From Chryseobacterium sediminis (GTDB taxonomy: Bacteria; Bacteroidota; Bacteroidia; Flavobacteriales; Weeksellaceae), in assembly GCF_008386505.1 (NCBI RefSeq), contig NZ_VUNZ01000001.1, forward strand, positions 992,001 through 1,056,000: 64,000 bases of DNA, read 5' to 3'. The position numbers and the translations under genes are program-made. Positions 35,121 to 43,411 of this stretch are shown piece by piece (the first letter of the stretch is position 1; the number at the start of each line of letters is the position of its first letter). A model generated the notes under the pieces. That model saw only the letters and a list, made by a program, of their open reading frames with translations. It did no database searches and had not been told where the DNA came from.

Positions 35121-35230
35121 TGATTACAAACAGATAATTAAAGAAGTGCATGACAAGCTAATCCAGTCAAAAAACGACCAGATAATCATGCTAAAAGAAC
35201 AAATTTCATTTTTGAAAGAAAGAAAATAAA
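35121..35230 (+). pseudogene. Relic 3' end of a small coiled-coil/regulator-like gene
   Basis: A plus-strand frame reads NDYKQIIKEVHDKLIQSKND and continues QIIMLKEQISFLKERK to TAA at 35227-35229. It is a heptad-like tail of the kind found at the end of small phage-repressor-like or XRE regulators. An in-frame TAA stands directly before it and no ATG opens it, so only the tail survives. It ends on the terminator at 35229. The short length makes this tentative. Confidence 0.35.
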
Positions 35231-35258
35231 AAACGAGCAGAAATTTCTGCTCGTTTTT
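35229..35258. terminator. Bidirectional terminator
   Basis: AAAAACGAGCAGAAA (35229-35243) and TTTCTGCTCGTTTTT (35244-35258) form a perfect 15-bp inverted repeat. It ends cvfB on the minus strand and the relic gene on the plus strand. Confidence 0.9.
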
Positions 35259-35261
35259 ATT

Positions 35262-36086
35262 TTATAATAATTTGATTTTATCGTCTAAGATATCAATGAT
35301 CTTATCTTTATAAAGTCCTCCGATCGCTTTCTTGAAGTTTTTCTTACTCATCTGAAGTTCATCTTTGATCTCTTCAGGAGAAGATTTATCGGAAACATAC
35401 AGAAGTCCATAGTTTTCTTCCAGTCTGTTAAGAATTTTTTGTTTGAACTCGTCAATATTTTCAAAACCATCCGGCTGCAAGGAAACATCTATTTTCCCGT
35501 CTTCACGAATCATTTTAATATATCCTTTCTCTTCAGACAACGGATACAGTTTTTTGAAAACATCTGAAGCATATATCAAACCTATGTATTGTTTATTGAT
35601 AACCACATTCCAGCCCAGTTCACTTTCGTTCATCATAAGCAGATCTACCTTGTCTCCTTTCTGAAACGGAAGATCTTCATACTGCGGGTTTCTCTTGAAT
35701 TTTGTAGTACCCGTTATCAGCTCCAAATCTTCATCTACATAAATATAAACCAAATATCTTTTGCCTTCGATAATTTTGGTTTTCTGTTGTTTGTAAGGGA
35801 TAAATAAATCCTTAATGATTCCCCAATCCATAAAAGCTCCACTTGGAAGACTCTGTACACAGCTCATCACCGCAAATTCTCCTACTTCAGCCAATGGAAT
35901 TTCAGTAGTTGCCTTTAATTTATCATCATCCTGATATACAAAAACTTCAACTTCATCGCCTGTTTCTTTTTCATCCTGAATAAAGATTTTAGACAGAAAA
36001 GCTTTTTCTCCGGATTCGTCTACGAGAATCCATCCTGAATTAATTTGTTCTGAAATTGTTAAAGTCTGAGTTTTTCCGAGTTGCAT
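35262..36086 (-). CDS. cvfB: CvfB/YitL-like S1-domain RNA-binding protein
   Basis: The protein has 274 residues. It shows repeated S1-like OB folds: the first at about 1-65 (GWILVDESGEKAFLSKIFI), the second at about 65-135 (GAFMDWGIIKDLFIP, a typical S1 RNA-binding face), and the third at about 145-210 (GWNVVINKQYIGLIYASDVF). A winged-helix C-terminus follows (EIKDELQMSKKNFKKAIGGLYKDKII). This order is that of conserved virulence factor B. It binds RNA in the cytosol; regulatory targets are unknown. The promoter at 36106 fits this start. Confidence 0.9.
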   Translation of the reverse strand: MQLGKTQTLTISEQINSGWILVDESGEKAFLSKIFIQDEKETGDEVEVFVYQDDDKLKATTEIPLAEVGEFAVMSCVQSLPSGAFMDWGIIKDLFIPYKQQKTKIIEGKRYLVYIYVDEDLELITGTTKFKRNPQYEDLPFQKGDKVDLLMMNESELGWNVVINKQYIGLIYASDVFKKLYPLSEEKGYIKMIREDGKIDVSLQPDGFENIDEFKQKILNRLEENYGLLYVSDKSSPEEIKDELQMSKKNFKKAIGGLYKDKIIDILDDKIKLL

Positions 36087-36105
36087 TGATGATAAAATTA
36101 GCTGA

Positions 36106-36133
36106 CAAAGGTACGGAAATTTGAAGATGCCAA
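36106..36133 (-). promoter_or_regulatory. Promoter of cvfB
   Basis: On the minus strand TTG (36133-36131), N17, TACCTTTG (36113-36106), about 20 nt before the start codon at 36086. Confidence 0.6.
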
Positions 36134-36199
36134 CCTAGTCAATACCATTATAATCTTTCGATGATTCTTATTAACCTTTTATAAAGGTCATAAAACATG

Positions 36200-36207
36200 T
36201 ACATTTG
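36200..36207 (+). promoter_or_regulatory. Candidate -7 element for the small secreted protein
   Basis: TACATTTG matches TAnnTTTG, 15 nt before the ATG at 36223. It overlaps the TTG (36205) that would extend the frame, which argues for the ATG. Confidence 0.4.
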
Positions 36208-36222
36208 AATAAAAAACAAAAC

Positions 36223-36669
36223 ATGAAGCAATATTTCATTCTGTCATTGATCTTTTCGGTTATCTTTTCAAAAGCTCAGCTACTTGAGAAAACAGCAGTG
36301 AATATTTCTTACCGATATACCGGAAGAAATGTTCTACAGGCAGGATTAGAATACAGATTGGGAGATAGCTATGATGGTTCTGTTATTCTAGGCCCCTCTT
36401 TGCTTTATACCCATGTTAATAATACAGATAAATTTATTCCGGAGATGAACATCAACTTTCTCCGTGCCGGCCTGCTGTTTGGAATATCTGGTAATCCCTA
36501 TTCATTGGAACCAAGAATAGGTGTTTCTTTATTTAATGTGATATTTCTGAATACCGGATATGCTTTTCCTATTCACAGAGATAAATATTTTAAAGGAATA
36601 ACCTTTGGAATACAGTTTAATATTGCTCCTAAACATTCTAGGTTTTATGATAACCTGAAAATAATGTAA
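36223..36669 (+). CDS. Small exported beta-rich protein (outer-membrane-like)
   Basis: The protein has 148 residues from the ATG at 36223. A signal peptide (MKQYFILSLIFSVIFSKAQ) is followed by alternating polar/hydrophobic strands with glycine turns (NISYRYTGRNVLQAGLEYRL, NINFLRAGLLFGISG, RIGVSLFNVIFLNTGYAF), like a small outer-membrane barrel. Function is not recognised. It converges with the SDR gene at 36698. Confidence 0.7.
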   Translation: MKQYFILSLIFSVIFSKAQLLEKTAVNISYRYTGRNVLQAGLEYRLGDSYDGSVILGPSLLYTHVNNTDKFIPEMNINFLRAGLLFGISGNPYSLEPRIGVSLFNVIFLNTGYAFPIHRDKYFKGITFGIQFNIAPKHSRFYDNLKIM

Positions 36670-36697
36670 AAGAACAACTACAGATGTATTTTATTGA

Positions 36698-37489
36698 TCA
36701 GATAACCTTTAAAACTCCACTATCTGCTCTTAAGCTTGCTCCATTTACCGCAACAGAAAGTGGACTGGAAAGGTATACAGCCAAACTTGCAATTTCTTCA
36801 GGATTTATAAATCTTTGTAAAAGAATATGTGGATTGGAGGTCTGGATAATAATTTCTTTCATTTGATCCACAGTCAGATTTTGAACTTCTGCTATTTGAT
36901 CCACAGCATTAGCAACCCCATCGCTATAGGTAGGTCCGCCTAAAATGGTATTAACTGTAACGGCACTTCCTTTTGTCAGTTTGGATAAACCATTACTTAA
37001 TGCTGACATCGCTGCTTTTGTCATTCCATAATGAATCATATTTTCAGGAACATTGACCCCTGATTCGCTGCTGATAAAAATAATTCTACCTGAGTTTTTT
37101 TTGATCATCCCAGGTAGCAGCTTTCTTGATAACCGCATCCCGCTCATCACATTGATTTCAAAATAATGATACCAGTCTTCATCCTGCAATTCATAAAAAT
37201 CACTAATTCCGAAAATACCTACATTATTAATAAGAATATCAATATCTTCCAACTCGTCAAGCAGCTTGTTAATATCTTCTTTTTTAGCAAAATCTGCAGC
37301 AATTCCAAACACATCTGCCTCTGGAAATTCCTGTTTGAGTTTTGTCTTTGCCCATTCAGTTTTCTCAGCATTTCTTCCATTGATTACCACTGATGCTCCT
37401 TCCTGTAATAATTGTTTTGCAATTGAAAATCCTATTCCTTGCGTAGAGCCACTAATAAATGCCCTTTTTCCTTTTAGTTGTAAATTCAT
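36698..37489 (-). CDS. Short-chain dehydrogenase/reductase
   Basis: The 263-residue classical SDR has the cofactor loop ISGSTQGIGFSIAKQL (12-27), NNVGIFG, and the catalytic Ser with YGMTK (YxxxK). The basic region near the first loop (VVINGRNAEKTEW) suggests NADP. Substrate unknown. It follows the TetR gene on the same strand, with a shared operator-like sequence at 37497-37512 in front of it, so it is probably the regulator's target. Confidence 0.9.
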   Translation of the reverse strand: MNLQLKGKRAFISGSTQGIGFSIAKQLLQEGASVVINGRNAEKTEWAKTKLKQEFPEADVFGIAADFAKKEDINKLLDELEDIDILINNVGIFGISDFYELQDEDWYHYFEINVMSGMRLSRKLLPGMIKKNSGRIIFISSESGVNVPENMIHYGMTKAAMSALSNGLSKLTKGSAVTVNTILGGPTYSDGVANAVDQIAEVQNLTVDQMKEIIIQTSNPHILLQRFINPEEIASLAVYLSSPLSVAVNGASLRADSGVLKVI

Positions 37490-37496
37490 TGTTTTA

Positions 37497-37512
37497 TTTT
37501 TGTAATGATCGT
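37497..37512. promoter_or_regulatory. Operator-like motif in front of the SDR gene
   Basis: TTTTTGTAATGATCGT shares its first 10 bases (TTTTTGTAAT) and then AT with the palindromic site at 38119-38142 in front of the TetR gene. Its core TAATGATCGTTA is itself a near palindrome. Confidence 0.45.
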
Positions 37513-37533
37513 TAAATAAATAATTAAAAAAAT

Positions 37534-38115
37534 TTAATGCAGCAACTGCAGTTGTAATTCAATCTGAGTTTTCAAAATCTTCTTGTCCGGATAAATTCTT
37601 CGAAGAGAATTAATCCCACACCAAAAAGTAATCAGATATTTACCCAAAATATCAGCTGGTAATGATGACTTCAGGTTTCCATTTTTTTGCTGAGTTTCTA
37701 TGATAGAGGTATATAGTTTCTCTGTTTCTTTTAATATTTCTGCAGCTTCCTCTTTCAAGTCTTCATCTACGAATGTCATTTCAACAAGCGTATTGGCAAC
37801 GATACAGCCTTTCATATGCTCATCGTATTCAGCATTGGCAATATTTATAAAGAAGTTTTTGATGACTTCAATGGGGTTCTCACTCTTTTCCAAGGTGTGT
37901 TTAAAAGTTTCAAAATCTTCTCTTCGCTGTTCCAGACTTTTCTTAAAAAGCTCTTTTTTACCTCCTTTGAAAGTATTATACAAACTACCGGCTCCGGCTC
38001 CTGTTGCATTGCTCAGGTCAGAAAGTGAGGTAGCAGTAAAGCCTTTTTCCCAAAATAATTTCTGAGCTTTTAGAATCAATTCTTTATCTTGATAAATATT
38101 GGGTCTTCCTTTCAT
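37534..38115 (-). CDS. TetR-family regulator paired with the SDR gene
   Basis: The protein has 193 residues. The N-terminal HTH is of the AcrR type (MKGRPNIYQDKELILKAQKL, then GFTATSLSDLSNATGAGAGSLYNTF), and the C-terminal part has the layout of the TetR_C_11-like group that controls SDR and oxidoreductase genes. It is 44 bp upstream of the SDR gene on the same strand. A palindrome overlaps its own -7 element, so autorepression is likely. Confidence 0.9.
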   Translation of the reverse strand: MKGRPNIYQDKELILKAQKLFWEKGFTATSLSDLSNATGAGAGSLYNTFKGGKKELFKKSLEQRREDFETFKHTLEKSENPIEVIKNFFINIANAEYDEHMKGCIVANTLVEMTFVDEDLKEEAAEILKETEKLYTSIIETQQKNGNLKSSLPADILGKYLITFWCGINSLRRIYPDKKILKTQIELQLQLLH

Positions 38116-38118
38116 TTA

Positions 38119-38144
38119 TTTTTGTAATAATTACTACAAAAATA
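38119..38144. promoter_or_regulatory. Palindromic operator overlapping the TetR promoter
   Basis: TTTTTGTA (38119-38126) and TACAAAAA (38135-38142) are inverted arms around GTAATAATTAC (38124-38134), itself a perfect palindrome. On the minus strand TATTTTTG (38144-38137) is the likely -7 box, so a bound repressor would cover it. Confidence 0.55.
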
Positions 38145-38173
38145 TAAAAAAAGAAATTATCTGACTTATTTTT

Positions 38174-39094
38174 TTAATTAAAAGATTTCCGGAACTCCAA
38201 TGGAGTTTGTTTTGTACTTTTTTTGAATAATTTACTGAATGACTGAGGATATTCAAATCCTAGTTGATAAGCAATTTCTGTAACTGTTAAATTGGAAGCC
38301 GCTAATAGTTCTTTAGCTTTTTCAATTAAATGTTCATGAATATATTGTTGAGTATTCTGCCCTATCGTATTGCGCAGCAGATCTGTCATATAATTGGGTG
38401 AAAGGTGAAGTTCATCAGCAAGAAACTGAACTGTTGGCAAACCTTTGGCAAAAGTTTGTTCATTATTAAAATAATCCTTCAATATTTGTTCAAGCCTGGT
38501 AAGAATATCATTATTTACTGATTTTCTGGTAATAAACTGTCGGTTATAAAAACGATTGGAATAACTCAACAAAAGATCCAGGTGAGATACTATAACATCT
38601 TGACTATAATGGTCTATATTATTCTTCAGTTCCTGTTGTAACTGTTGTAGTAAAGATGAAATTACAATATTTTCTTTTTCTGAAAGATGCAGTGCTTCTG
38701 CTATGGAATAAGAGAAAAAACCATATTGATCTATATTCATCCCTAAAGGATATGAACGGATTAACTCAGCCTTGAATACTAACATATATCCTTTAACAGG
38801 ATTATCTTTTATTGATGTTACGGAAAACACCTGTCCTGGTTTTGTAAAACTCATCATTCCTTCATCAAAATCATAATCTTTAAGACCATATTTAAAATTC
38901 CCATTGCTTCCTTTTTTAAGAACAATGCAATAAAAATCATTGGTAAAATGATTCCATATATCGCTATGCTTATAGCTTAATGATTCAAAATCAATTACAC
39001 TTATTAAAGGATGATCCGGTTGAGGAAGAGCAAACAAACGATGCAGTTCTGAAATAGATCTTATGACATAAGGTACTGAATAAGGCTTTTTCAT
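38174..39094 (-). CDS. AraC-family transcriptional regulator
   Basis: The protein has 306 residues. An N-terminal cupin-like sensor (about 25-170) is followed by the double HTH at the C-terminus (VQFLADELHLSPNYMTDLLR, then LTVTEIAYQLGFEYPQSFSKLFKKSTKQTP). It is 17 bp downstream of an SDR gene on the same strand, so the two are co-transcribed. It probably controls that SDR or itself. Confidence 0.92.
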   Translation of the reverse strand: MKKPYSVPYVIRSISELHRLFALPQPDHPLISVIDFESLSYKHSDIWNHFTNDFYCIVLKKGSNGNFKYGLKDYDFDEGMMSFTKPGQVFSVTSIKDNPVKGYMLVFKAELIRSYPLGMNIDQYGFFSYSIAEALHLSEKENIVISSLLQQLQQELKNNIDHYSQDVIVSHLDLLLSYSNRFYNRQFITRKSVNNDILTRLEQILKDYFNNEQTFAKGLPTVQFLADELHLSPNYMTDLLRNTIGQNTQQYIHEHLIEKAKELLAASNLTVTEIAYQLGFEYPQSFSKLFKKSTKQTPLEFRKSFN

Positions 39095-39111
39095 TTATTC
39101 AAATTTACACA

Positions 39112-39936
39112 TTATTTAAAATCCGTAGAAAAGGAAAGGTGTTTCCATTGCTCTAGTTCTTTTGTTTCATTTTTTCTATGTTCAATAATTGATTCATAAC
39201 TATCTTTTCCTAATATCAGATGTAATGGCGGAGTGCTTAAAGTACTAATATTATAAAGTATTTGAGCTAGTTTTGCGGGATTACCAGGCTGATGGCCATG
39301 GAAGCTTTGAAGTGTATCAATATGTTTGTCCAAGTAATAATCTTCAATCTTATTTTCTGCAGCCATCAAAGTTGCCTCACTCATAAAATCTGTACGAAAC
39401 ATTCCGGGAGCCACTACTGTAACATTTACCCCAAAAACTTTGACTTCCTGTGCAAGAGCTTCCGAAAGTCCTATGACCGCAAATTTTGAGGCATTATAAC
39501 TTCCGGTATTGGCATAGCCAACGTATCCCATATTGGAAGAAATATTGATAATATGTCCTGATCGCTGTTTTCTTAGAAATGGCATAGTATGTCTTATAAC
39601 ATTAACCATCCCAAAAACGTTTATATCCATTGTTCTACGGAATTCTTCATCATTTATTTCTTCTATGCTGCCTGCTAAATAATAGCCTGCATTATTAAGA
39701 ATCACATCAATCCCACCAAAATACTTAACCCCTTTTTTTACAGCATTTTTTACATCCTCGTCATTTGTAATATCAACCTGTAAAGAGAGTAAATTTTCTG
39801 TATCTCCATTATTTGTATGCTGCATGTTCCGGGAAATGGCTATTACCTTGTCTCCTTTACGTAAAACTTCTTTTACCACTTCCTGTCCCATTCCTCTTGA
39901 TGCTCCGGTTATAAACCAAACTTTTTGCTTATTCAT
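39112..39936 (-). CDS. Short-chain dehydrogenase/reductase, second copy
   Basis: The 274-residue classical SDR has FITGASRGMGQEVVKEVL (cofactor loop), NNAGYYLAGS, the Ser in ISSNMGYVGYA, and YNASK. The ARNMQ-like stretch after the first strand suggests NADP. It differs clearly from the SDR at 36698, so this is not a recent duplicate. Substrate unknown; the operon partner is the AraC regulator. Confidence 0.9.
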   Translation of the reverse strand: MNKQKVWFITGASRGMGQEVVKEVLRKGDKVIAISRNMQHTNNGDTENLLSLQVDITNDEDVKNAVKKGVKYFGGIDVILNNAGYYLAGSIEEINDEEFRRTMDINVFGMVNVIRHTMPFLRKQRSGHIINISSNMGYVGYANTGSYNASKFAVIGLSEALAQEVKVFGVNVTVVAPGMFRTDFMSEATLMAAENKIEDYYLDKHIDTLQSFHGHQPGNPAKLAQILYNISTLSTPPLHLILGKDSYESIIEHRKNETKELEQWKHLSFSTDFK

Positions 39937-40062
39937 AATATATCTTATTTAATGATGCAAAGTTCGGATTTCGAAAAGATCAGGACGTGTTCAAATCATC
40001 GTTTGTTGTATTCAAATACAGGATATAAATTATTCTAGAGAGAAAGATGAAAAAGAGTCTTA

Positions 40063-40914
40063 TTATAAATTAGAAATATAATCCATCAGTTCCCGTTTAC
40101 TGCTCTCAAAATCAAAGGCGTCATATACCATAAAATACCTGTTTTTATCAACGCAGTTTCGATACATAGACTTCGCCAATGCCAATTTTTTATTATCAAA
40201 ACTGAGGGCTTTTACCAAATCTCTTATTTGTGCAGAAGTAAACATAGAAGTACGCATTTGCTGATTGATCATGGCAACTTTCCCATCATCAAACTTCTCA
40301 TTTCTCATCATCATATCAAAAAACTGGCGGAAAGAATTATTATCCATTACATTTCCCTGATTATATCCATCTCCGGGCTGGTTTCCATAAGGATTATTCC
40401 ATACATCATTCCAGTCATTGAATCCATATTGGCCCTGAATGGGATAAGAATCCAGAAGATATAAGCCTTCATTGGTGAAAAAATCCAATACCATTCTGTT
40501 GTTATTACGAAGCATCAATGTAGTTCTGTAGATTAGAAAACCATTTTCATAGATTGAAATAGGTATTCTTCCTGACGACAAATCAAAGAATCTGTATTTT
40601 CCGGAACCGTTTGCCATCATCTGGTCTCCAATTTCAACAGTAAAAAAGCCTTGCTCAGGAATTCTCAGAAAAACTTCTGCATAACCATAGTTTCTGTTCC
40701 ATTGATAGGATGGATTGGTATTTCTATTTCTCTGAGGAGGAGTATTTCCAGGTCTCATTCCATCAGGAGTTCTATTTCTTTCATTTAAACTCTTGGAAGA
40801 TCTCATTTCTGTGACAGAAGCTTCATTTTTTAATAATTCTCCTGCCTTTCCTGCTTCCTGCGCAAAAGAGCTGATCCCTGCTAAAAGCATCCAACTGATA
40901 AAAATCTTTTTCAT
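40063..40914 (-). CDS. Exported DUF4476 protein
   Basis: The protein has 283 residues with a signal peptide (MKKIFISWMLLAGISSFAQ). A low-complexity Asn/Arg/Pro-rich segment (about 38-75) precedes a beta-rich domain (YAEVFLRIPEQGFFTVEIGDQ and following). The C-terminal 95 residues have the DUF4476 pattern (FDDGKVAMINQQMRTSMFTS, then DLVKALSFDNKKLALAKSMY), a helical bundle found in Bacteroidota periplasmic proteins. Role unknown. Confidence 0.82.
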   Translation of the reverse strand: MKKIFISWMLLAGISSFAQEAGKAGELLKNEASVTEMRSSKSLNERNRTPDGMRPGNTPPQRNRNTNPSYQWNRNYGYAEVFLRIPEQGFFTVEIGDQMMANGSGKYRFFDLSSGRIPISIYENGFLIYRTTLMLRNNNRMVLDFFTNEGLYLLDSYPIQGQYGFNDWNDVWNNPYGNQPGDGYNQGNVMDNNSFRQFFDMMMRNEKFDDGKVAMINQQMRTSMFTSAQIRDLVKALSFDNKKLALAKSMYRNCVDKNRYFMVYDAFDFESSKRELMDYISNL

Positions 40915-40964
40915 ACATGAAATTTCAAAAATTAATCTCCATTTTCATGCCAAAAACCATATAA

Positions 40965-40993
40965 AAAGGCTGTCTCAAAAAGAAACAGCCTTT
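40965..40993 (-). terminator. Terminator of lpdA
   Basis: AAAGGCTGT (40965-40973) and ACAGCCTTT (40985-40993) pair perfectly and a T run follows on the minus strand, 41 bp beyond the lpdA stop. Confidence 0.85.
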
Positions 40994-41033
40994 AATTTTT
41001 AAATATTTAAATGATTAAATCTTTAATCAATCA

Positions 41034-42437
41034 TTACATATGGATTGGTCTTTTCCCTGTAGCATCCAATGCAGCTTCTTTAATTGCTTCTGCATACGTT
41101 GGGTGAGCGTGAGAACTTCTTGCAATATCTTCAGCACTTGCACGGAATTCCATAGCAATTACTCCTTCAGCAATAAGGTCAGCAGCTCTGGCCCCGATGA
41201 TGTGCATTCCTAAAACCTCATCTGTTTTTTCGTCTGCGATAATTTTAACAAGACCATCAACATCACCACTTGCACGGCTTCTTCCTAATGCTCTCATTGG
41301 GAAAGAACCTACTTTGTAAGCCACCCCTTCTTCTTTCAGTTGCTCTTCAGTTTTACCAACTCCTGCAACTTCCGGCCAAGTATAAACAACACCAGGAATC
41401 AGGTTATAATTGATGTGAGGCTTTTGTCCTGCTAATGTTTCAGCAACAAAAACTCCTTCTTCTTCAGCTTTGTGAGCCAGCATCGCTCCTTTGATAACGT
41501 CACCGATCGCGTAGATATTAGCTACGTTAGTTTGCAGGTGATCGTTTACTTTTACTCTTCCTCTTTCGTCAAGTTCTACCCCTGCTTTTTCAAGGCCAAG
41601 ACCGTCAGTATAAGGTTTTCTTCCTACAGAAACTAAACAGTAATCTCCTTCTACTACTACTTCTTCTCCTTTTTTATCTTTAGCGGTGATCTTTACAGTA
41701 TCTCCGTTTCTTTCAACCGCAGAAACAGCAGTAGAAAGCATAAACTTCATTCCTTGTTTTTTAAGAACTTTAGTCAATTCTTTGCTTAAAGCTCCATCCA
41801 TTCCAGGGATGATTTTATCCATAAATTCTACAACAGTTACCTGAGCCCCTAATCTTAGGTACACAGAACCTAGTTCAAGACCGATAACACCTCCACCGAT
41901 TACTACTAAATGCTTAGGAATTTCTTTAAGGTTTAAAGCTTCCGTAGAAGTAATCACTCTTTCTTTGTCTAAAGAGATGAAAGGCAATACAGATGGTTTA
42001 GAACCTGTTGCAATAATTGTATATTTAGATTCAATAGTTTCAGAAGAACCGTCGTTTTTTGTAACTTTAATCTGAGTAGCAGAGTCGAAGCTTCCTACAC
42101 CTTCAAAAACAGTAATTTTGTTTTTGTTCATCAGGTAGCTGATTCCATCTGTATTTTGCTTGATCACTTCGTTTTTACGTTCGATCATTCTTGCGATATC
42201 TGCCTGCGGCTCATTGATGATGATTCCGTGACCTGCAAAATTGTGTTTTGCATTTTCGAAATGCTCAGAGCTGTCAAGAAGTGCTTTTGACGGAATACAT
42301 CCAACGTTAAGACAAGTTCCGCCTAAAGTTGAATATTTTTCAATAATTGCTGTTTTGAAACCTAACTGTGCTGCACGGATAGCAGCAACATAACCACCGG
42401 GACCAGAACCTATTACGGTAACATCGAATTGACTCAT
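41034..42437 (-). CDS. lpdA: Dihydrolipoyl dehydrogenase
   Basis: The 467-residue E3 subunit of the 2-oxoacid dehydrogenase complexes re-oxidises the lipoyl arm with NAD via FAD. It has the FAD-binding GSGPGGYVAAIRAAQLG (10-26), the redox disulphide GGTCLNVGCIPSKAL (Cys42 and Cys47), the NAD-binding GGGVIGLELGSVYLRLG, and IGDVIKGAMLAHKA. The C-terminal HAHPTYAEAIKEAA has the catalytic His-Glu pair. It is full length. It stands alone with its own promoter and terminator, apart from the E1 and E2 genes. Confidence 0.97.
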   Translation of the reverse strand: MSQFDVTVIGSGPGGYVAAIRAAQLGFKTAIIEKYSTLGGTCLNVGCIPSKALLDSSEHFENAKHNFAGHGIIINEPQADIARMIERKNEVIKQNTDGISYLMNKNKITVFEGVGSFDSATQIKVTKNDGSSETIESKYTIIATGSKPSVLPFISLDKERVITSTEALNLKEIPKHLVVIGGGVIGLELGSVYLRLGAQVTVVEFMDKIIPGMDGALSKELTKVLKKQGMKFMLSTAVSAVERNGDTVKITAKDKKGEEVVVEGDYCLVSVGRKPYTDGLGLEKAGVELDERGRVKVNDHLQTNVANIYAIGDVIKGAMLAHKAEEEGVFVAETLAGQKPHINYNLIPGVVYTWPEVAGVGKTEEQLKEEGVAYKVGSFPMRALGRSRASGDVDGLVKIIADEKTDEVLGMHIIGARAADLIAEGVIAMEFRASAEDIARSSHAHPTYAEAIKEAALDATGKRPIHM

Positions 42438-42480
42438 GTTATTCTATGAATTTGTTTATTATTATCTATCTTAATTCTCA

Positions 42481-42510
42481 CAAATTTACATATAAATTAC
42501 CAAGCACCAA
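42481..42510 (-). promoter_or_regulatory. Promoter of lpdA
   Basis: On the minus strand TTG (42510-42508), N19, TAAATTTG (42488-42481): an exact match to the Bacteroidota consensus, about 44 nt before the start codon. Confidence 0.7.
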
Positions 42511-42567
42511 AGTGAGTTTTATCAATTTTAAAAATGATAATTATATGCTTTAGTTTTATGAAAAATG

Positions 42568-42954
42568 CTATTTTATGAATTTTATATTTTCCTCACTCCC
42601 CTCCTTCAGGTAAATTGCTGTAAAAATGAGTGGTTTTTCCGCTGAGGCATTATCAAAATGAAGAATATTCACATTTTTAGGTTCATAAAAGGCATCTCCT
42701 GTATGAAGTATAACCTTCTCCTGCCCTTCTATCTGAAAAACAGCTTCTCCCGATTTTATAATTCCTAAAACCGGACAGGGATGCAGATGTTTCGGGGCTC
42801 CTTGTCCTGCAGCCATTGTTATTTCCTGAATTTCCGCCGATTTAACACTCTGATCAAGAACAGTTTTTAACAATTCTTTTCTGGAGATGGTTTTCTGCTG
42901 AGCCATTATTACCACAGAATTCAGTATCAAAATAGCAATTATAAATGGTTTCAT
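42568..42954 (-). CDS. Exported cupin-domain protein
   Basis: The protein has 128 residues. A signal peptide (MKPFIIAILILNSVVIMAQQ) is followed by a single cupin barrel with the metal-binding HLHPCPVLGIIKSGEAVFQI block and the second motif HTGDAFYEPKNVNILHF. It probably binds a metal and a small ligand in the periplasm. Reaction unknown. It follows the small protein gene at 43001 by about 46 bp on the same strand. Confidence 0.85.
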   Translation of the reverse strand: MKPFIIAILILNSVVIMAQQKTISRKELLKTVLDQSVKSAEIQEITMAAGQGAPKHLHPCPVLGIIKSGEAVFQIEGQEKVILHTGDAFYEPKNVNILHFDNASAEKPLIFTAIYLKEGSEENIKFIK

Positions 42955-43000
42955 TGATTGGGTATTTAATTTTACTGATTATTTAAATCAGCGTGAAATA

Positions 43001-43345
43001 TTATACATTCAATTTTCCTTGTCCAAATGTACCTGTACTATCAAAAAAAGAACCACCGTATACATACCATTCAAGGCTTTCCAGGTACTCTACTGCATTT
43101 TCCGGGGTTATCTGTGAACGGTCTTTTTTAGAAACAATTCCTTTGTACCATCTTCCTGACTTGGAAAAACTTTCATTTTCTACAAAATAATGAATCCATA
43201 TTCTCTGACACAATTTGCACTGTTGAATAGAAACTTCGCCGTATCTTCCGTTAGTATGATCTATACCTAATTCTGAGCTTCTAAATTCTGTATAATTGAA
43301 GTCTGGTTTTTCACAAGCGCATCCTATTTTCGGGATTTTATTCAT
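43001..43345 (-). CDS. Hypothetical protein with a Cys pair
   Basis: The protein has 114 residues. It has CACEKPDF near the N-terminus and CKLCQRIW in the middle, so a zinc site is possible. The rest is polar, with aromatic residues (WIHYFVENESFSKSGRWYKG). No family recognised. It has its own promoter at 43366 and could be co-transcribed with the cupin gene downstream. Confidence 0.7.
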   Translation of the reverse strand: MNKIPKIGCACEKPDFNYTEFRSSELGIDHTNGRYGEVSIQQCKLCQRIWIHYFVENESFSKSGRWYKGIVSKKDRSQITPENAVEYLESLEWYVYGGSFFDSTGTFGQGKLNV

Positions 43346-43365
43346 TATAGTCTATTTTATCACCC

Positions 43366-43397
43366 CAAATCTAAGAAAATAATACTCCATAAGGCAA
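43366..43397 (-). promoter_or_regulatory. Promoter of the Cys-pair protein gene
   Basis: On the minus strand TTG (43397-43395), N21, TAGATTTG (43373-43366), 20 nt before the ATG at 43345. Confidence 0.55.
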
Positions 43398-43411
43398 ATA
43401 GAATGGCAATA

